Source of the DNA: a virus
Virus record (IMG/VR): IMGVR_UViG_3300043775_001295
Span: 1-20,115 of that record
DNA: 20,115 nucleotides
Direction: 5' to 3' (one strand)
The stretch's first letter is position 1; each line of letters starts with the position of its first letter. Shown here one piece after another: positions 18,174-20,115 of the stretch. The translations under genes and the position numbers were made by a program. The notes beneath the pieces are model-generated. The model did not search any database, was not told the origin of the DNA, and worked only from the letters and a program-made list of their open reading frames with translations.

Positions 18174-18184
18174 CATACTAACAG

Positions 18185-18195
18185 TATATTTATAA
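18185..18195 (+). promoter_or_regulatory. TATTTATA motif 13 nt before the 74-aa gene
   Basis: The core lies at 18187-18194, followed by ATAAAAG, almost identical to the copy at 5439 (ATAAAAG). It is exactly 13 nt from the ATG at 18208. A small inverted repeat (ATACT/AGTAT, 18175-18187) touches its left edge. Confidence 0.6.
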
Positions 18196-18207
18196 TAAAA
18201 GATTTTT

Positions 18208-18432
18208 ATGGACTTAAAATCAGCATTGAACAATTACCTTGGAAAATCAGTGAGATATTCTGAGGAAGATAACGGAGACGGAAGTAAACAAGTTTGTGAC
18301 TTGGATACTGGAGACTGTTATACGGTAAGAGAAAGAGATGGTCTAATCGAAAGAGCCGGTCATCAGACAACCGCTAATAGAAAAGTTAGAGTTGAAACAG
18401 CTAACGGAATAAAACAACTTTTAAACGGATAA
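18208..18432 (+). CDS. Small hypothetical protein (74 aa)
   Basis: I do not recognise this gene. It encodes a 74-aa, charged, soluble-looking protein with no membrane segment. Notable points are an amphipathic N-terminus (MDLKSALNNYLGKSVRY), two cysteines six residues apart in VCDLDTGDCYTV (about residues 29-40), the turn RERDGLIER, and a C-terminal ETANGIKQLL segment. Coding is supported by its own ATG at fixed spacing from a TATTTATA element and by only 4 nt separating it from the next gene, which makes the two an operon. The two cysteines could form a disulfide or a metal site, but a C-x6-C pair alone proves neither. Confidence 0.7.
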   Translation: MDLKSALNNYLGKSVRYSEEDNGDGSKQVCDLDTGDCYTVRERDGLIERAGHQTTANRKVRVETANGIKQLLNG

Positions 18433-18436
18433 CAAC

Positions 18437-19102
18437 ATGAGCTTAGATAGAAAAATCATCAGCGAAATTGAAAGATATAGAAATATCAACAAATACATAA
18501 TGGAGCAAGATGCTACAGTACCACCACCGGCTGAAGACTTAGGTGCTGATTTAGGTGCAGTAGCACCACCACCACCTGCAGACCCTGCAGCGGCGGCACC
18601 TCCACCACCAGAGGCACCAGCAACAGCTGAACCAATAGACGTTGCAAATGACCCTGATGTTGAAAAGATTAACGATGACGGTGAGTCAGAAGAAAAGAAA
18701 GATGATGAGGACGAAAGCTCAGAAGAGTTGGATGTAACTGAATTAGTTGATTCTCAAAAAAACATTGAGAAAAAACAAGAAGATTATTTTGAAAACTTGT
18801 TTGGACAATTAAATAAGTTAGAATCAAGATTAGGTGAGATGGACCAAATAATGTCTAAATTGAACACTCTTGAAGCTAAGATTGAAAAATACAGAGAAAA
18901 AACTCCACAAGAAAAATTAGAGTTAAGGTCGTATGATTCATATCCTTTCAATCAAAAACTATCTGATTTCTTTGACGATAAGAAAGAAGAAATGGAGTTA
19001 ACAGGTAAGAAAGATTATGTGTTAACATCAGACGAAGTAACTGACATTAATGCAAATGATATCAAAAAATCATTCCAACCAACAGAGGATGATTTAATGT
19101 AA
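18437..19102 (+). CDS. Pro/Ala-rich acidic coiled-coil protein, possibly prohead/internal structural
   Basis: The product is 221 aa and I cannot assign a family. It has four parts. Residues 1-24 are a basic amphipathic segment, MSLDRKIISEIERYRNI then NKYIMEQ. Residues ~28-65 form a PPPP/AAAA-rich linker. Residues ~70-105 are strongly acidic (EEKKDDEDESSEELD). Residues ~108-160 form a predicted coiled coil (QLNKLESRLGEMDQIMSKLN and following heptads), and a compact C-terminal tail ends in EDDLM. The first segment ends in IME, which fits the [L/I]xE cleavage rule of T4 gp21 prohead protease, so it could be a removable capsid-targeting sequence. This is a hypothesis. The acidic and coiled-coil content would also fit a core or scaffold protein. 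It is the last gene of its unit, closed by a terminator. Confidence 0.65.
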   Translation: MSLDRKIISEIERYRNINKYIMEQDATVPPPAEDLGADLGAVAPPPPADPAAAAPPPPEAPATAEPIDVANDPDVEKINDDGESEEKKDDEDESSEELDVTELVDSQKNIEKKQEDYFENLFGQLNKLESRLGEMDQIMSKLNTLEAKIEKYREKTPQEKLELRSYDSYPFNQKLSDFFDDKKEEMELTGKKDYVLTSDEVTDINANDIKKSFQPTEDDLM

Positions 19103-19122
19103 TACAGAAAAGAAATATTGAG

Positions 19123-19149
19123 AAGGTCATCGAAAGATGACCTTTTTTT
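19123..19149 (+). terminator. Rho-independent terminator with GAAA tetraloop
   Basis: AAGGTCATC (19123-19131) and GATGACCTT (19136-19144) form a perfect 9-bp stem closed by a GAAA (GNRA) loop. Seven T (19143-19149) follow. It closes the 74-aa/221-aa unit and insulates the ssDNA-binding protein gene. Confidence 0.92.
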
Positions 19150-19151
19150 AT

Positions 19152-19180
19152 TTGACATAGAACCTATTTATACCTATATT
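19152..19180 (+). promoter_or_regulatory. Sigma70-like / Bacteroidota-type promoter of the ssDNA-binding protein gene
   Basis: TTGACA (19152-19157) is separated by 17 nt from TATATT (19175-19180), a near-consensus housekeeping promoter. The same bases also read TTTG (19151-19154), 20 nt, TATATTTA (19175-19182), close to the Bacteroidota consensus TTTG/TAnnTTTG. The leader to the ATG at 19218 would be about 30 nt. It would allow early expression by the unmodified host polymerase. Confidence 0.6.
19164..19172 (+). promoter_or_regulatory. TATTTATA motif within the ssDNA-binding protein promoter region
   Basis: TATTTATA at 19165-19172 sits inside the spacer of the sigma70-like promoter and 45 nt before the ATG. 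It suggests tandem early and late control of the same gene. Confidence 0.5.
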
Positions 19181-19217
19181 TAATAAACAATTTAATAATT
19201 TTAATCAAAAAAAAAAC

Positions 19218-20078
19218 ATGAGTAACGTATTAGACGCCGTATTGGCACAGTATGAGAAATCACAGAATTCATCGGGCGGGGCCCAAAGTAAAATGTCGCA
19301 AGACGAAAGAATGAAAAAGTATTTCGCTTTAATCCTTGGTGATAAAGAGAAATCGGGACAAAGAAAGGTAAGAATCCTTCCTACCCAAGACGGTTCATCA
19401 CCGTTTAAAGAAGCTTGGTACCACGAAATTCAAGTTGGTGGTCAATGGCAGAAGTTCTATGACCCAGGAAAGAATGACAACGAACGTTCACCTTTAAACG
19501 AGGTTTACGAAGAGTTAATGTCTACGGGTAAAGAATCAGATAAAGAATTAGCGAAACAATATAAGTCTCGTAAGTTCTATATCGTTAAAGTAATCGACAG
19601 AGACCGTGAAGAAGATGGTCCAAAGTTCTGGAGATTCAAACATAATTACAAGAACGATGGTATCTTGGACAAAATCATCCCAATTTGGAGAAACAAAGGT
19701 GATATCACCGACCCTACAACAGGACGTGATTTAATCATCGAGTTAACAAAATCAAAAACACCGGCAGGTAAAGAGTACACAAGTGTATCTACAATTATGT
19801 ATGAAGACCAAGCTCCTGTTCACGCAGAAAAAGAGCAAGCAAATGCTTGGATTAACGATGAGTTAACTTGGTTGGATGTATATTCTAAAAAACCTGTTGA
19901 ATACCTTGAGGCGATTGCAAGAGGTGAGACACCAAAATGGGACACTGAAAAAGGTGGATACGTTTACGGTGACGCAACGGTTGCTGAAGAAACTTTCGGT
20001 GGTGGCAAAAAGGCAGCACCTGCAAAGGCTGTTGACCCTCAAGCTGAAGCTGAGGCTGATTCGGATTTACCATTCTAA
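19218..20078 (+). CDS. Single-stranded DNA-binding protein, T4 gp32-like
   Basis: A 286-aa product. T4 gp32 is 301 aa. The core shows the gp32 order: KVRILPTQDGSSPFKEAWYH (residues 50-69), matching the gp32 AVIRFLP...PF strands, then GGQWQKFYDP (74-83), SRKFYIVKVIDR (117-128), KFWRFKHNY (136-144) and a helical DELTWLDVYSK stretch (~214-224). It should coat ssDNA in replication, recombination and repair. Two departures are clear. There is no cysteine anywhere, and the CPxC zinc segment of T4 gp32 is replaced by SPLN (91-94). The C-terminus ends in DSDLPF (281-286), the tip typical of bacterial SSB (DDDI/LPF), after an Ala/Gly linker. The start ATG at 19218 follows a ten-A tract with no Shine-Dalgarno motif. 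It has its own promoter region and terminator. Confidence 0.85.
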   Translation: MSNVLDAVLAQYEKSQNSSGGAQSKMSQDERMKKYFALILGDKEKSGQRKVRILPTQDGSSPFKEAWYHEIQVGGQWQKFYDPGKNDNERSPLNEVYEELMSTGKESDKELAKQYKSRKFYIVKVIDRDREEDGPKFWRFKHNYKNDGILDKIIPIWRNKGDITDPTTGRDLIIELTKSKTPAGKEYTSVSTIMYEDQAPVHAEKEQANAWINDELTWLDVYSKKPVEYLEAIARGETPKWDTEKGGYVYGDATVAEETFGGGKKAAPAKAVDPQAEAEADSDLPF

Positions 20079-20085
20079 TTTATAC

Positions 20086-20114
20086 GGGTGGAGGTAATAC
20101 TCCACCCTTTTTTT
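20086..20114 (+). terminator. Rho-independent terminator after the ssDNA-binding protein gene
   Basis: GGGTGGAG (20086-20093) pairs perfectly with CTCCACCC (20100-20107) around GTAATA. Seven T (20108-20114) follow at the very end of the window. It begins seven bases after the stop codon. Confidence 0.92.
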
Positions 20115-20115
20115 A

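Noticed and set aside
18175-18187. Terminator after the 2443-aa gene (ATACT/AGTAT)
   Set aside because: A 5-bp AT-rich stem with a 3-nt loop and no T-run is too weak to call.

Overview
The window is a block of structural genes from a contractile-tailed (T4-type, myovirus-like) bacteriophage, AT-rich, with every gene on the + strand. Recognition rests on a tail sheath C-terminus, a 162-aa tail tube protein, a T4 gp26/T4_baseplate-type protein, a tape measure protein, a LysM-like gp53-type wedge protein and a gp32-type single-stranded-DNA-binding protein. Start codons are preceded by A-rich sequence and not by Shine-Dalgarno motifs. The ssDNA-binding protein ends in a bacterial-SSB-like tip. 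Together these suggest, without proving it, a Bacteroidota host. No tRNA, CRISPR array, insertion sequence or integrase was seen, and no minus-strand gene is supported.

Layout. 3-1124: tail sheath (5' end outside the window), closed by a strong terminator. 1165-1992: a HAD-like hydrolase set between sheath and tube. 2087-2575: tail tube. 2648-3391: gp26-like baseplate/tail chaperone candidate, with a second reading frame (3345-3530) that has no good start of its own and looks like a programmed-frameshift extension. 3569-5410: tape measure. 5460-18173: a tightly overlapping three-gene block of a 1689-aa baseplate-type protein carrying an OmpA-like domain, a 107-aa gp53/LysM-like protein, and a 2443-aa hub-type protein with a C-terminal Pro/Thr linker and IPT/TIG domain. 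18208-19102: a 74-aa unknown and a 221-aa Pro/Ala-rich, acidic, coiled-coil protein. 19218-20078: gp32-like ssDNA-binding protein, followed by a terminator.

The genes should work together as follows: sheath and tube polymerise on a baseplate built from the hub and wedge proteins, with the tape measure (plus its chaperone) setting tail length. The ssDNA-binding protein belongs to replication and recombination and has its own transcription unit.

Six intergenic gaps carry an identical octamer, TATTTATA. In three of them it lies exactly 13 nt before the ATG. It is the reverse complement of the T4 late promoter core (TATAAATA) and is the best candidate for this phage's late promoter or a linked translation signal. 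Five hairpin-plus-T-run terminators split the region into short units. The most interesting observations are this motif, the frameshift candidate before the tape measure, a promoter-terminator-ATG arrangement before the gp26-like gene, the OmpA-like domain in a baseplate protein, and a gp32 that has lost its zinc ligands and gained an SSB-type tip.
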